DNA of 64,000 nucleotides from Ruminococcus sp. (GCA_017521805.1 JAFXDK010000068.1:1-64000); one strand, 5' to 3'; shown: positions 7,895-17,523, counted from the first letter of the stretch. Program-made: numbers and translations. The notes: generated by a model from the sequence alone, not told the origin.

Positions 7895-9197
7895 GCTGAA
7901 AAAGATTATTGCAGCGGCTGTAATGCTGTCGCTGACAGGCTGTACCTTTGGTACAAGTATTGACAATCTCCTTGCGCCGCCCAAGCTCAGTATTGAGCAG
8001 GAGCAGATATACAGCGCTCTGACCAACGCGGCAGGGGATTCCATAAGCCTGAAATATCCAAAGGCAGGCAAGTATCTTTCAGCTTTTATCGTCGAGGATA
8101 TCGACGGCGACGGAGGAAACGAGGCAATTGTTTTCTATGAGAAAACAGGTCTTGCCGCCCCCGAAAATACCCTGCGCATAAATATACTGGACAGCGGCGA
8201 AAACGGTCAGTGGCGTTCAGTGTACGATACTCCCGCAGAGGGCTCGGAGATAGAGCGCGTTATGATATCACAGCTTGGTGAAAACGACCGTGTAAACCTC
8301 ATAATCGGAAGCAGTCTCATTAACCGTTCCGAAAAAACGGCTTCAATTTACAGCTATAGCAACGGAGTACTTGAAAACACTTTTTCCGAATCTTACTCAT
8401 TTATAGATGTTAAGGACCTTGACGACGACGGAGAAAGCGAATTTCTCCTGCTGAAAGGCTCTGCAAACGATTCAGCCGCTATGGCTGAGGCTTACAAGCT
8501 GGATAAAAACGGCATATATCACCGCTACCGCAAGGATTTAAGCGGCGGATTCACAGAGTTTGACACCGTAAGCTACGGCAGTCTCAACAGCGGCGAAACT
8601 GCATTGTATATCGACGCTGTTTCGGGAAACGGCTATATTCAGACGGATATCGTATACATGAACGAAAAAGGCTTGCAGAAGGTTTTCAGCACAGCAGAAC
8701 AGTCCTCAGCTACCCTTAGACCGTCGGGCTGCCGTTCCGTTGATATTGACGGGGATATGTCCCTTGAAATACCTGTGCTGACAATTGCTCCGGGATATGA
8801 CAACGCCTCTGAGGGTGAGCTTTTATGGCTTACAAAGTGGTTTAACGTTGATATAGACGGACAAAAGGAACTGAAATACATTTCCTATCACAGCGTAGGC
8901 GACGGATATACCTTTATTTTCCCTGCAAAATGGCGGAATAAGGTTACTCTTAAGCGCGACGCTATAAACGACGAAATTGTAATATGCGCCTATGAAAAGG
9001 GCGAAATGGGCAGAGAACTTATGCGGATATACTGCGCCGAGGACGCGGCTTCCCGTGAGGACAGAATCGCTTCGGGATATATACTTCTTCAGACAAAGGG
9101 TGATTCGACATATCTTGCATATGTTCCCGAATATAACGAAACAGACGCTCTTGCCATTTCAGGGGCAGACGCGGCTATAGGATTCAGATTCAACTGA
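7887..9197 (+). CDS. Lipoprotein with DxDxDG calcium-loop-like repeats (FG-GAP/VCBS-like)
   Basis: A 436-residue lipoprotein. Residues 1-19 are a lipoprotein signal ending in LTGC, so Cys19 should be lipidated. At least three blades carry an acidic loop: DIDGDGGNEAIVFY, DLDDDGESEFLLL and DIDGDMSLEIPV, as in FG-GAP/VCBS repeat propellers; Ca binding is inferred. The ATG at 7887 overlaps the end of citrate synthase; an in-frame GTG at 7875 is possible. A response regulator follows after 14 nt and a sensor kinase after that, suggesting an extracytoplasmic partner of the two-component system, but its ligand is unknown. Confidence 0.8.
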   Translation: MDKLKKIIAAAVMLSLTGCTFGTSIDNLLAPPKLSIEQEQIYSALTNAAGDSISLKYPKAGKYLSAFIVEDIDGDGGNEAIVFYEKTGLAAPENTLRINILDSGENGQWRSVYDTPAEGSEIERVMISQLGENDRVNLIIGSSLINRSEKTASIYSYSNGVLENTFSESYSFIDVKDLDDDGESEFLLLKGSANDSAAMAEAYKLDKNGIYHRYRKDLSGGFTEFDTVSYGSLNSGETALYIDAVSGNGYIQTDIVYMNEKGLQKVFSTAEQSSATLRPSGCRSVDIDGDMSLEIPVLTIAPGYDNASEGELLWLTKWFNVDIDGQKELKYISYHSVGDGYTFIFPAKWRNKVTLKRDAINDEIVICAYEKGEMGRELMRIYCAEDAASREDRIASGYILLQTKGDSTYLAYVPEYNETDALAISGADAAIGFRFN

Positions 9198-9211
9198 AAA
9201 GGGGGAAAATT

Positions 9212-9913
9212 ATGAAACGTATATTAATATGCGAGGACGAAGATACCATAAGAGAATTTGTGGTAATCAATCTCAAACGTGCAGGCTATGAGGTTGTTGA
9301 CGTAAACTGCGGCGAGGCGGCTCTCAAAACCTTTGAGCAGGAGCATGGAAATTTCGATATCGTTCTTCTTGACATTATGATGCCCGGAATCGACGGCTTT
9401 ACGGTATGCAAGAAGATAAGAGAAAAAAGCTCCACTATCGGCATTATCATGCTGACGGCAAGAACTCAGGAAATGGACAAGGTAAGCGGACTTATGATAG
9501 GCGCTGACGACTACATAACAAAGCCATTTTCTCCCTCGGAGCTTACGGCGCGTGTTGACGCTATATACCGCCGCGTATGCATGAGCTTTATCAAGAACGA
9601 AAAGCACAGCCTCATTGAAAGCGGTCCCTTTGTGCTCAATCTGAAAAGCCGCACTGTTACGAAAAACGGCGAACCTATAGAGCTTACACAGGTTGAGTAT
9701 CAGATTCTGGAATACTTCATGAACAACAAGAATACCGCCCTTGACCGCGCAAGCATACTCAATCACATCTGGGGCGAAAGCTACTATGGTGACGATAAAA
9801 TCGTCGATGTAAATATAAGACGTATCCGTATGAAAATCGAGGAAGAGCCCTCAAGCCCTAAGTATATCATAACTATCTGGGGCTACGGCTACAAGTGGAA
9901 TGACGTTCAGTAA
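9212..9913 (+). CDS. OmpR/PhoB-family response regulator
   Basis: A 233-residue regulator. The receiver domain (1-120) has the acidic pair in CEDED, the phospho-acceptor Asp54 (VLLDIMMPG), the conserved Thr in MLTAR and Lys104 (ITKPF). The C-terminal winged helix (about 135-230) shows LTQVEYQILEYF, HIWGE and VDVNIRRIRMKIE, ending in GYGYKW. It binds DNA when phosphorylated by the kinase encoded directly downstream, whose start overlaps this stop (TAATG). GGGGG lies about 6 nt before the ATG. The target genes are not visible; its linkage to citrate synthase and the lipoprotein hints at envelope or metabolic sensing. Confidence 0.95.
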   Translation: MKRILICEDEDTIREFVVINLKRAGYEVVDVNCGEAALKTFEQEHGNFDIVLLDIMMPGIDGFTVCKKIREKSSTIGIIMLTARTQEMDKVSGLMIGADDYITKPFSPSELTARVDAIYRRVCMSFIKNEKHSLIESGPFVLNLKSRTVTKNGEPIELTQVEYQILEYFMNNKNTALDRASILNHIWGESYYGDDKIVDVNIRRIRMKIEEEPSSPKYIITIWGYGYKWNDVQ

Positions 9914-11316
9914 TGGCAAGAAAAAGTATTACTAAACGCTGGATTGTCAATAACCTCGGCGTTATCGTCCTTGCACTTATTGTTATCGAGCTTGTTGTAA
10001 TTTATGCCATTCAAAGCTATTATTACAGCTCTGCGAAACAGTATCTGGTATCTAAGATAAACGCGGTAACAAGTGTGCTGAGTATTCACTCACAGGACAG
10101 CTCCGCTAACTTTTCCGCGGAGGTCCGCAATATGCTGGAGACCTTTAACGAAAAGGACAAAATCGAGCTTATGGCTATAAACTCAAAGGGACGCGTTGTG
10201 CTGACATCCTCGGGATTCTCCCCCGATGCAGACTACGTTATGCCCGACTATGAGGACGCTATGGAGCTTGGCGAGGGCAGCTATATCGGCAGATTGTCCT
10301 CCGACGGTGAAAAAGTCCTTGCGGTATCTGTTCCCCTTTCCTCTTTCAGCAGTGAGTACAGCTCTGTGCGAATGGTGACATCGCTGACGGAAATTGACAA
10401 TACAATTAAAGGGTATATTATCTTTGTAACTGCAGTATGCTCAACTATAATTCTGATTATCGTTGTTACGGGACTTTATTTCGCTGGCTCTATCGTTAAG
10501 CCTATACGTCAGATAAGCGGAATTACGCGTAAATTCGCCATGGGTGATTTCTCCGTCCGCATACAGAGCAATACCGACGATGAAATCGGCGAATTGTGTT
10601 CCTCCATAAATCATATGGCGGATGAATTATCCTCGGCAGAGGCTATGAAAAATGAGTTTATATCCTCTGTATCTCACGAATTGAGAACTCCCCTTACAGC
10701 TATTAAAGGCTGGGCGGAAACCCTTATGGTTGACGGCGGCGAAAATCCCGATACCATGAAAAAGGGCGTTGGAGTTATTGTAAACGAGACAGAACGACTT
10801 CAGCAAATGGTTGAAGAACTCCTTGACTTCTCCCGTATGCAGAACGGTCATTTTACCTTGCAGAACAGCACTATGGATATCCTTGCTGAGCTTGGCGACG
10901 CGGTGCTGATGTACTCCGACAAGGCAAGGCGCGAGCAGATAAAGATTATCTACGACGAGCCTGAAATGCTCCCCTTTGTGTTCGGCGATAAAAACCGCAT
11001 ACGACAGGTTTTTATCAACGTTATTGACAATGCGCTGAAATACTCCGAGCCGGGGGGTACTGTAACCATAAAGGCAGGCGTAAAGGACGGCAGAATCAGG
11101 GTATCTGTTAAAGATACAGGCTGTGGTATCAAGGAAAGCGACCTTGCAAAAGTCAAGACGAAATTCTATAAAGCAAATCATACACGGCGCGGTTCGGGAA
11201 TCGGACTTGCTGTGGCTGATGAAATTATCGCTATGCACGGCGGTAAACTGGAAATATACAGCGCAGGCGAGGGTAAGGGTACTAAGGTTACGATAACATT
11301 GCCAGCAAAAAATTAA
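9913..11316 (+). CDS. Membrane sensor histidine kinase
   Basis: A 467-residue kinase: TM1 at about 13-34, an extracytoplasmic sensor domain of about 130 residues, TM2 at about 167-190, HAMP (192-245), HisKA dimer domain with the phospho-acceptor His255 (SSVSHELRTPLTA), and an ATPase domain with the N box (NVIDNALKYSE), G1 box (DTGCGI) and G2 box (GSGIGLAVADEI). It belongs to the PhoR/WalK-like class. The ATG overlaps the response regulator stop, giving translational coupling. Palindromic repeats fill the gap to the next gene, so transcription may be reduced there. Confidence 0.95.
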   Translation: MARKSITKRWIVNNLGVIVLALIVIELVVIYAIQSYYYSSAKQYLVSKINAVTSVLSIHSQDSSANFSAEVRNMLETFNEKDKIELMAINSKGRVVLTSSGFSPDADYVMPDYEDAMELGEGSYIGRLSSDGEKVLAVSVPLSSFSSEYSSVRMVTSLTEIDNTIKGYIIFVTAVCSTIILIIVVTGLYFAGSIVKPIRQISGITRKFAMGDFSVRIQSNTDDEIGELCSSINHMADELSSAEAMKNEFISSVSHELRTPLTAIKGWAETLMVDGGENPDTMKKGVGVIVNETERLQQMVEELLDFSRMQNGHFTLQNSTMDILAELGDAVLMYSDKARREQIKIIYDEPEMLPFVFGDKNRIRQVFINVIDNALKYSEPGGTVTIKAGVKDGRIRVSVKDTGCGIKESDLAKVKTKFYKANHTRRGSGIGLAVADEIIAMHGGKLEIYSAGEGKGTKVTITLPAKN

Positions 11317-11482
11317 TGCGTAATTCGTAATGCGTAATGCGTAATTATTTTATTGCCTTAAATACGGACACGGCACAACCTGTCCCTATAAATAAATATT
11401 TTACGCAACACGGTGTAGGGTCACGGCGTGCCGTGACCGCAATTTCGGAACGAAATTCATCAGGGGCGGATATTATCCGTCC
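11317..11482. repeat. Variable-stem palindrome locus 1
   Basis: The stretch starts with tandem TGCGTAAT-like units (11317-11347). It then has a weak hairpin (11366-11385), the strong palindrome GGTCACGGC-gt-GCCGTGACC (11419-11438) preceded by TGTAG, the constant companion AATTTCG-gaa-CGAAATT (11441-11457), and a second variable stem GGGCGGATA-t-TATCCGTCC (11464-11482). Read on the minus strand, the order companion hairpin, GCG, variable hairpin, CCTACA is the same as at 26151-26195 and 52030-52074. Confidence 0.8.
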
Positions 11483-11519
11483 GATAAATCCCGAAACCAT
11501 GAAAATCAGGAGCAAAAAA

Positions 11520-12506
11520 ATGAGTAAGAACAATAATTCACCAAGCGGTGAAAAATTCAAATCGAAAATAGGCGGTCAGGCACTTATTGAGGGTATCATG
11601 ATGTTAGGACCGCAGAAAGGCGCTATGGCTTGCCGCCTCCCTGACGGCACTATCGACCTCGAAGTATGGGACGAAAACAACGGAAAATCAGCTCCGTGGT
11701 ATAAAAAAACTCCCCTTGTACGCGGCTGTGTGAATTTCGTAACATCGCTTAAAAAGGGTTATAAATACACCATGAAATCTGCTGAAAAGCAGATGACCGA
11801 GGACGAAAAAGCTGAGGCTGAAAGAAAAGCCGCTGAAAAAACAGGCATTAAAACAGAGGGGGACGACGAAAAACTCTCCTCCGCGGCCTTTGATGTTGTT
11901 ATGGTTATCGGTACAATTCTCGGATTTGCCGTTGCTATGGGACTTTTCTTCTTCATGCCGAAATTCCTTGTGGGACTTATCCCCGATATCGAAAATTCGG
12001 GTATTCTCCGTTCAATGCTGGAGGGTATTGTTAAAATCGCCCTTTTTGTACTCTATATGTGGCTTATAAGCCTTATGAATGACATAAAGAGACAGTATAT
12101 GTATCACGGTGCAGAGCATAAAACCATTGCCTGTCACGAGGCTGAACTGCCTCTCACCATTGAAAATATCCGCAAGCAGTCACGCTTCCACAAGCGCTGC
12201 GGCACAAGCTTTATTTTCATCGTGCTTCTTGTAGGTATCTTCGTTATGTGCTTCATGCCTAAGGGACTTATCTGGTGGCAGCGTTCACTGCTCAGCCTTG
12301 CAACTCTCCCTCTTGTTGTTGGTATTTCCTACGAGTTCATACGTCTTGCAGGAAATCACGACAACCTCTTTACGAGAATACTTTCAGCTCCCGGACTTGC
12401 AATGCAGAGAATAACTACACGCGAGCCTGACGACAGCATGATTGAAATTGCAATTGCCGCAATGACACCTTGTATTCCTGAGGATAAATCGGAGGACAAA
12501 TGGTAA
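11520..12506 (+). CDS. yqhQ: DUF1385 family membrane protein (YqhQ-like)
   Basis: A 328-residue protein with the DUF1385 opening GGQALIEGIMMLGP and later core motifs (YHGAEHKTIACHE, FHKRCGTSF, GNHDN). About four membrane helices (roughly 120-142, 155-182, 235-255, 265-285) flank the His-rich core; a metal-dependent activity has been suggested for the family but the function is not established. The ATG at 11520 has AGGAG 8 nt upstream. An upstream in-frame ATG at 11337 would add 61 residues translated from palindromic repeat DNA, so it is rejected. The 3' end overlaps prmC by 7 nt, the usual clostridial neighbourhood. Confidence 0.9.
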   Translation: MSKNNNSPSGEKFKSKIGGQALIEGIMMLGPQKGAMACRLPDGTIDLEVWDENNGKSAPWYKKTPLVRGCVNFVTSLKKGYKYTMKSAEKQMTEDEKAEAERKAAEKTGIKTEGDDEKLSSAAFDVVMVIGTILGFAVAMGLFFFMPKFLVGLIPDIENSGILRSMLEGIVKIALFVLYMWLISLMNDIKRQYMYHGAEHKTIACHEAELPLTIENIRKQSRFHKRCGTSFIFIVLLVGIFVMCFMPKGLIWWQRSLLSLATLPLVVGISYEFIRLAGNHDNLFTRILSAPGLAMQRITTREPDDSMIEIAIAAMTPCIPEDKSEDKW

Positions 12507-13351
12507 GACAGGAGCTTTACAGATATTGCGCGGAGCTTATGGATTCCGCTGATATCCCCGACAGCGAATTCGATACCCTGTGTATTTTTCAGGATATTCT
12601 TGGGGATAAAATGCCCATGATTCAGCCGAATCTGGAAGTTCCTGCGGATAAGGAATCCGCAATTCTGGACATGGTAAACAAGCGCATAAGCGGTATGCCA
12701 TTGCAGTATATTCTCGGTGAATGGGAATTCTGGGGACTGCCTTTAAAAGTGGGAGAGGGTGTACTGATACCTCGTCCCGACACGGAAACGCTTATTGAGG
12801 ATATCCTGCACATTGTCAGAGAAAAAGGCTATAAATCCCCGAAAATTGTGGATTTGTGCAGCGGAAGCGGCTGTATTGCAATTGCGCTGAAAAAGGAAAT
12901 CCCCTCTGCCGATGTTTACGCTGTGGAGCTTTCCGAAAAGGCTCTGGAATATCTCAGACATAATGTGAAGCTGAATTCCGCGGATATAAACATAATTCAC
13001 GGGGACGTTCTTTCTCCCGACTTAGCGGCGGAATTTAAGGGATTCCATATAATCGTAAGCAATCCCCCATACCTCACGGCGCAGGATATGGCGGAATTGC
13101 AGACGGAAGTGCAGAAAGAGCCTGAAGCTGCCCTTTTCGGCGGCGATGACGGTCTTGATTTCTACCGCGCTATGACGCCAATCTGGAGAAATTCCCTCGA
13201 AAACGGCGGCTGTCTATGCTATGAATTCGGCATGGGACAGGAAAAAGATATTAAACTTATACTTGAAGAAAATAATTTTGTAAATATAAAGTTCAGCCGT
13301 GACGGAGGCGGTATTATACGCACTGTCACTGCGGAGAAAACGGAGGTATAA
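12500..13351 (+). CDS. prmC: Release factor glutamine methyltransferase PrmC
   Basis: A 283-residue SAM-dependent enzyme methylating the Gln of the GGQ motif in peptide chain release factors. The N-terminal helical domain (1-75) ends in [13 protein letters not shown]; the Rossmann core has [14 protein letters not shown] for SAM binding and the catalytic NPPY motif (SNPPYLT). IPRPDTETL is the family hallmark linking the domains. Start and stop overlap the neighbours (7 nt with the DUF1385 gene; recA starts 1 nt after the stop), indicating an operon. Confidence 0.95.
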   Translation: MVRQELYRYCAELMDSADIPDSEFDTLCIFQDILGDKMPMIQPNLEVPADKESAILDMVNKRISGMPLQYILGEWEFWGLPLKVGEGVLIPRPDTETLIEDILHIVREKGYKSPKIVDLCSGSGCIAIALKKEIPSADVYAVELSEKALEYLRHNVKLNSADINIIHGDVLSPDLAAEFKGFHIIVSNPPYLTAQDMAELQTEVQKEPEAALFGGDDGLDFYRAMTPIWRNSLENGGCLCYEFGMGQEKDIKLILEENNFVNIKFSRDGGGIIRTVTAEKTEV

Positions 13352-13352
13352 C

Positions 13353-14531
13353 ATGGCAAAAAAGGAACTGAAAACCAAACCCACTGTTGTAAAAGTTACC
13401 GCAAAGGACGACAAAAAAGAGGCTCTTGCAGGAGCGCTCAAACAGCTTGAAAAAAGATACGGTGCAGGTGCGGTAATGCGTCTTGGAGAGACTAAGGTGC
13501 TCAATGTTGACGCTATCCCCACAGGCTCTATGACACTGGATATGGCGCTTGGTATCGGCGGTGTGCCCCGCGGACGTATTGTTGAGATTTACGGCCCTGA
13601 AAGCTCGGGTAAAACTACTGTTGCCCTCTCCGTTATTGCTCAGGCTCAGAAGCTTGACGGTGAAGTTGCTTTCATCGACGTTGAACACGCTCTTGACCCT
13701 AACTACGCAAAGGCTCTGGGCGTAAATATCGACAATCTCCTTGTATCTCAGCCCGACAGCGGTGAACAGGCTCTTGAAATTGCTGAGGCTCTTATCCGTT
13801 CAGGTGCTATTGATGTTATCGTTCTCGACTCCATTGCCGCTATGACTACCCGTGCGGAAATCGACGGCGAAATGGGTGACCTCCACGTTGGTCAGCTGGC
13901 AAGACTTATGTCTCAGGCTATGAGAAAGCTGACTGCGGCTATATCAAAATCCAATTGCGTTGCTATCTTCATCAACCAGATTCGTGAAAAAATCGGCGTT
14001 ATGTACGGAAATCCTGAGACTACTCCCGGCGGCCGTGCGCTGAAATTCTATGCCTCTGTACGTATCGAAGTCCGCAAGGGCGAGGTTATCAAGGAGGGCG
14101 GTCAGATTATCGGTGCAAGCACTCGCTGCAAGGTTGTAAAGAACAAAGTCGCTCCGCCTTTCAAGGAGGCTGAGTTCGATATGATGTACGGCGAGGGTAT
14201 CTCACGTACCGGCGAGGTTCTTGACATTGCTACTGAACTGGATATCATCAAAAAGGGCGGCTCATGGTTCAGCTACGGCGACCGCAAGCTCGGTCAGGGA
14301 CGTGATAACGTCAAGGAGCTGCTGAAAAATGACCCCGAATTCATGGCTGAAATCGAGGAGCAGATTTTACAGCGCAAAGACGAACTTATGAACAAAAACG
14401 ACAAGAAAAAGGATAAGGGCAAGGCGGCTTCAATTGCGGCGGCTGTTGCTGAGGAAAGCGAAGATTCCGATAATTCAGGTATCCTTGACAGTATTGACGA
14501 GGATTTCGAGGAATTCACACCTGCTGAATAA
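13353..14531 (+). CDS. recA: Recombinase RecA
   Basis: A 392-residue strand-exchange ATPase central to recombinational repair and SOS. Walker A is GPESSGKT, Walker B is VIVLDSIAA, and the loop L2 region is visible ([20 protein letters not shown]). At 392 residues it is longer than many RecA proteins because of a charged tail ([13 protein letters not shown], then acidic). The ATG at 13353 has CGGAGG about 8 nt upstream; an in-frame start at 13299 lies inside prmC and is not used. It is coupled to recX by a TAATG overlap. No LexA box was recognised next to it. Confidence 0.97.
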   Translation: MAKKELKTKPTVVKVTAKDDKKEALAGALKQLEKRYGAGAVMRLGETKVLNVDAIPTGSMTLDMALGIGGVPRGRIVEIYGPESSGKTTVALSVIAQAQKLDGEVAFIDVEHALDPNYAKALGVNIDNLLVSQPDSGEQALEIAEALIRSGAIDVIVLDSIAAMTTRAEIDGEMGDLHVGQLARLMSQAMRKLTAAISKSNCVAIFINQIREKIGVMYGNPETTPGGRALKFYASVRIEVRKGEVIKEGGQIIGASTRCKVVKNKVAPPFKEAEFDMMYGEGISRTGEVLDIATELDIIKKGGSWFSYGDRKLGQGRDNVKELLKNDPEFMAEIEEQILQRKDELMNKNDKKKDKGKAASIAAAVAEESEDSDNSGILDSIDEDFEEFTPAE

Positions 14532-15145
14532 TGGAAATTACGTCCCTTTCCCACTACAAAGGAAAAACCTTTGAGGTTGAAATTGATAATCAGCGAAAGC
14601 TCTATCTCCATATCGATATCATTACCGATTTCGGCATAGCGCAGGGTATGGAGATTGAGCGCGCCGAACTGAAAAAAGTTATTTATGCATCGAATTTCCG
14701 CCGTGCCTATGAATATGCCCTGTATCGCCTTGATTACAGAGACTTCTCCGCTGAGGAAATCTATGAAAAGCTCCTTGAAACCTACAAAAATGAGGCTTTA
14801 TGCCTCGAAGTCGTGAAAAAGCTTGCAAGGGCAGGTATTATCAATGATGAACGGTATGCGGAAAAGCTGGCGCGGAAGCTTGTGGAATCGAAAAAATACG
14901 GCTATCGCCGTGCTAAGCGCGAAATGATGCAGAAAGGTCTTGCTGAGAATACGGTGTGCGGCGCGCTGAAACAATACGCGGATTCCTTTGAGGAAAATCT
15001 GGCGGCGCTCCTGCGCGGAAAATACAGCCGTTATCTCACAGACGATACAGACAGAAAATCTATTGAAAAAGCGAAAAACGCTCTTGTGCGGTACGGCTAT
15101 GGCTACGACGAAATAAACCGCGCAGTTGCGGAATATTTTGAATAA
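14531..15145 (+). CDS. recX: Regulatory protein RecX
   Basis: A 204-residue helical protein that modulates RecA filaments. RecX repeats are visible: ALYRLDYRDFSAEEIYEKL, LARAGIINDERYAEKLARKLVESKKYGYRRAKREM and the C-terminal KNALVRYGYGYDEINRAV. The N-terminal 60 residues (EIDNQRKLYLHIDI) are the extension common in Firmicutes. The ATG overlaps the recA stop, so expression is tied to recA. Confidence 0.93.
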   Translation: MEITSLSHYKGKTFEVEIDNQRKLYLHIDIITDFGIAQGMEIERAELKKVIYASNFRRAYEYALYRLDYRDFSAEEIYEKLLETYKNEALCLEVVKKLARAGIINDERYAEKLARKLVESKKYGYRRAKREMMQKGLAENTVCGALKQYADSFEENLAALLRGKYSRYLTDDTDRKSIEKAKNALVRYGYGYDEINRAVAEYFE

Positions 15146-15162
15146 ATCAGAGGTGCAGAACA

Positions 15163-16491
15163 ATGCCTATTAAGGTTGGTATGGTATCACTGGGCTGCTC
15201 AAAGAATCTTGTGGATTCCGAGAGAATGCTCTATAAACTGAAACAAAACGGATATGAACTTGTAACAGAGCCGGGATTGGCTGATATTGCGGTTGTCAAT
15301 ACCTGCGGCTTTATCAAATCCGCAAAAGAAGAAGCTATTGAGACAATTCTTGAGCTTGCCGCGCTTAAAGCTGACGGTACGCTGAAAAAAATCGTTATCA
15401 CAGGCTGTCTTACCGAGCGCTACAGGGAGGAAGCTGCTGAGCTTTTCCCCGAGGCTGACGCTGTTATCGGCATCGGCAACAACAAGGATATTGTGGATAT
15501 TCTCAATGAGGTTATGGCAGGTGAGCGCGTGGTGAGATTCGGCTCTAAGCTTGACGCGGAAATGACAGGAGACAGAATTATTTCTACTCTCCCATTCTTC
15601 ACATATCTTAAAATCGCTGAGGGCTGTTCAAACTGCTGTACTTACTGCGCTATCCCCATGATTCGCGGAAAATACAGAAGCGTGCCTATGGAGGACGTTA
15701 TCGCTGAGGCGAAAAAACTGGCTGAAAACGGCATTACCGAGCTTGTGGTTATTGCACAGGATACCTCACGCTATGGCGAGGATTTATACGGCGAATCAAA
15801 GCTCCCTGAACTGCTGAGAGAGCTTTGCAAAATCGACGGTCTGAAATGGATTCGCACACTTTACTGCTATCCTGAGCGTATCACCGACGAACTTCTGGAC
15901 ACAATAGCTTCTGAGGAAAAGCTTGTAAAATATCTGGAAATTCCAATTCAGCACTGCGACGGGGATATTCTCTCCGCTATGAATAGGTGGGGCGATGAGG
16001 AAAAGCTGGAATCCCTCTTTGCACGTATCAGAAGTAAAATCCCCGATGTTGTACTTCGTACCACACTTATTACAGGCTTCCCCGGCGAGACTGAGGAGCA
16101 GTTCAATTCCCTTGCTGAATTCGTTGACCGCGTTGGATTTGACCGTCTTGGCTGTTTCCCATATTCTCCCGAGGAAGGTACAAAGGCGGCAGGATTTGAA
16201 AATCAGGTTGACGAGGACGCTGCGGCTCACCGCGCTGATATAATCATGGAACAGCAGCTTGAAAGAAGCTATGACAACAACAAAAAGCTCATGGACGCTG
16301 AGCTTGAAGCCGTTGTGGAGGGTTACGACAGATTCGGCGAGTGCTTCTTCGGACGTACTGCCCTTGACGCTCCCGATATTGACGGAAAAGTGTTCTTCAC
16401 ATCTGAAAATCCCCTTAAAATAGGCGATTACGTCACTATAAAAATTACAGATACCCTTGACTATGACCTGATAGGAGAAGTGATTGAATGA
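15163..16491 (+). CDS. rimO: Ribosomal protein uS12 methylthiotransferase RimO
   Basis: A 442-residue radical SAM enzyme of the MiaB/RimO class that methylthiolates an Asp of ribosomal protein S12. The N-terminal UPF0004 domain carries three cluster cysteines (SLGCSKN, NTCGF, TGCLTE). The radical SAM CxxxCxxC is EGCSNCCTYC, followed by AIPMIRGKYRS. A C-terminal TRAM domain (380-442) includes VVEGYDRFGECFFGRT. The opening VSLGCSKNLVDSE is typical of RimO rather than MiaB. Its last 4 nt overlap pgsA (ATGA). Confidence 0.95.
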   Translation: MPIKVGMVSLGCSKNLVDSERMLYKLKQNGYELVTEPGLADIAVVNTCGFIKSAKEEAIETILELAALKADGTLKKIVITGCLTERYREEAAELFPEADAVIGIGNNKDIVDILNEVMAGERVVRFGSKLDAEMTGDRIISTLPFFTYLKIAEGCSNCCTYCAIPMIRGKYRSVPMEDVIAEAKKLAENGITELVVIAQDTSRYGEDLYGESKLPELLRELCKIDGLKWIRTLYCYPERITDELLDTIASEEKLVKYLEIPIQHCDGDILSAMNRWGDEEKLESLFARIRSKIPDVVLRTTLITGFPGETEEQFNSLAEFVDRVGFDRLGCFPYSPEEGTKAAGFENQVDEDAAAHRADIIMEQQLERSYDNNKKLMDAELEAVVEGYDRFGECFFGRTALDAPDIDGKVFFTSENPLKIGDYVTIKITDTLDYDLIGEVIE

Positions 16492-17072
16492 ATCTGCCAA
16501 ATAAATTAACCCTGCTGAGAGTTATTCTCATTCCCTTTTTTCTCTTGTTTATCTATATCGATATTCCCTTCAAGTTCCTGTTTGCGCTGATAATATTTGC
16601 CGCCGCGTCAATTACTGACGCTCTTGACGGAAAAATCGCAAGGTCAAGAAATCTTGTAACCAACTTCGGAAAATTCCTTGACCCACTGGCTGACAAGGTG
16701 CTTGTGCTTTCGGCTCTCACAGTTTTTGTGGAGCTTGACGAGGTACACATGGGCGCGATTCCCCTTATCATCATAAGCGCAAGAGAATTTATGGTATCAG
16801 GACTTCGTCTCCTTGCCGCTGACAGCGGAATCGTTGTTGCGGCTGGTATATGGGGCAAGCTGAAAACTGCTTTTACCATGGTGACGATTGTTGCGGCTCT
16901 GATGTGGCTCAGTATATGCCACGATTTCAGTTTTGGAATCCCCACTGCTGTTATTACTGCGGTTGATTGCTGGGTTATTCCTGCGCTTATCTGGATTTCC
17001 ACTGCTCTTACTATTATTTCGGGAGCTGTTTATCTTAAAGGCTACTGGCATCTCATTGATTCTGACAAATAG
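16488..17072 (+). CDS. pgsA: CDP-diacylglycerol-glycerol-3-phosphate phosphatidyltransferase
   Basis: A 194-residue multi-helix membrane enzyme making phosphatidylglycerophosphate. The CDP-alcohol phosphotransferase signature DGx2ARx8Gx3Dx3D is seen as DALDGKIARSRN followed by GKFLDPLADK (residues about 44-67). Membrane segments match the family (about 8-45, 72-110, 120-145, 160-185). It overlaps rimO by ATGA, and the regulator gene follows after 11 nt. The rimO-pgsA pair is common in Firmicutes. Confidence 0.94.
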   Translation: MNLPNKLTLLRVILIPFFLLFIYIDIPFKFLFALIIFAAASITDALDGKIARSRNLVTNFGKFLDPLADKVLVLSALTVFVELDEVHMGAIPLIIISAREFMVSGLRLLAADSGIVVAAGIWGKLKTAFTMVTIVAALMWLSICHDFSFGIPTAVITAVDCWVIPALIWISTALTIISGAVYLKGYWHLIDSDK

Positions 17073-17083
17073 GGGGAATGAGT

Positions 17084-17485
17084 ATGAAATACTGTGCCGC
17101 ACAGGTAAAATATCTTACTGCTATACAGGAGCTTTCCGCGGCATCCGATGAAGTGAAAAGCGTGGATATAGCCCGTCATCTCGGCGTATCACGTTCAAGC
17201 GTAAGCAAAACTCTCCGCTGTCTTGCTAATTCGGGGCTTGTGTACGAGGATTATGCTATAAGCGTTGTGCTTACTCCTGAGGGGATTGATGTGGTAAGGG
17301 ATATTTTCCGCAATTTCAACGAGACTTATATTTTCTTCCGTCGTTTTCTCAAATTAAGCCACGAGGATGCACATAATCAGGCGCTTACCTTTGTAACGAC
17401 TTTCCCTGAGGAAACCTGCGACAGACTGCGGAAAGTCATCAAAAAAACATCAAGAAAAACAAATATTGATAAAAAACAGCATTAA
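17084..17485 (+). CDS. DtxR/MntR-fold transcriptional regulator lacking the usual metal ligands
   Basis: A 133-residue protein with a winged-helix domain like DtxR/MntR: SVDIARHLGVSRSSVSKTL recognition helix, GLVYEDYAISVVLTPEG wing, then a helical dimerisation part. By eye-alignment with MntR, the metal-binding Asp/Glu of the first helix, the His after the wing and the Glu/His pair of the second domain are replaced (Lys, Thr, Asn and Val/Thr here), so metal control is doubtful. The second ATG (17084) is chosen because GGGGG lies 7 nt before it and only 1 nt before the first ATG (17078). It is the last gene of the plus run and converges on a dockerin gene. Confidence 0.8.
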   Translation: MKYCAAQVKYLTAIQELSAASDEVKSVDIARHLGVSRSSVSKTLRCLANSGLVYEDYAISVVLTPEGIDVVRDIFRNFNETYIFFRRFLKLSHEDAHNQALTFVTTFPEETCDRLRKVIKKTSRKTNIDKKQH

Positions 17486-17489
17486 TTAA

Positions 17490-17512
17490 GAGGGCGACCG
17501 TTGGTCGCCCTC
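17490..17512. terminator. Hairpin between convergent genes
   Basis: GAGGGCGACC (17490-17499) pairs perfectly with GGTCGCCCTC (17503-17512). It lies 5 nt after one stop and 12 nt before the opposite stop. No strong U-tract; probably a shared 3' end. Confidence 0.65.
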
Positions 17513-17523
17513 ATTGATTATTA

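Noticed and set aside
11337..11519. N-terminal extension of 61 residues on the DUF1385 protein
   Set aside because: It is translated from the palindromic repeat and has no ribosome-binding site; the ATG at 11520 has one and starts where family similarity begins.
14294..14611. Antisense frames within recA and recX and similar ones inside other genes
   Set aside because: They are shadows of well-identified genes in other frames, with no ribosome-binding site or domain.
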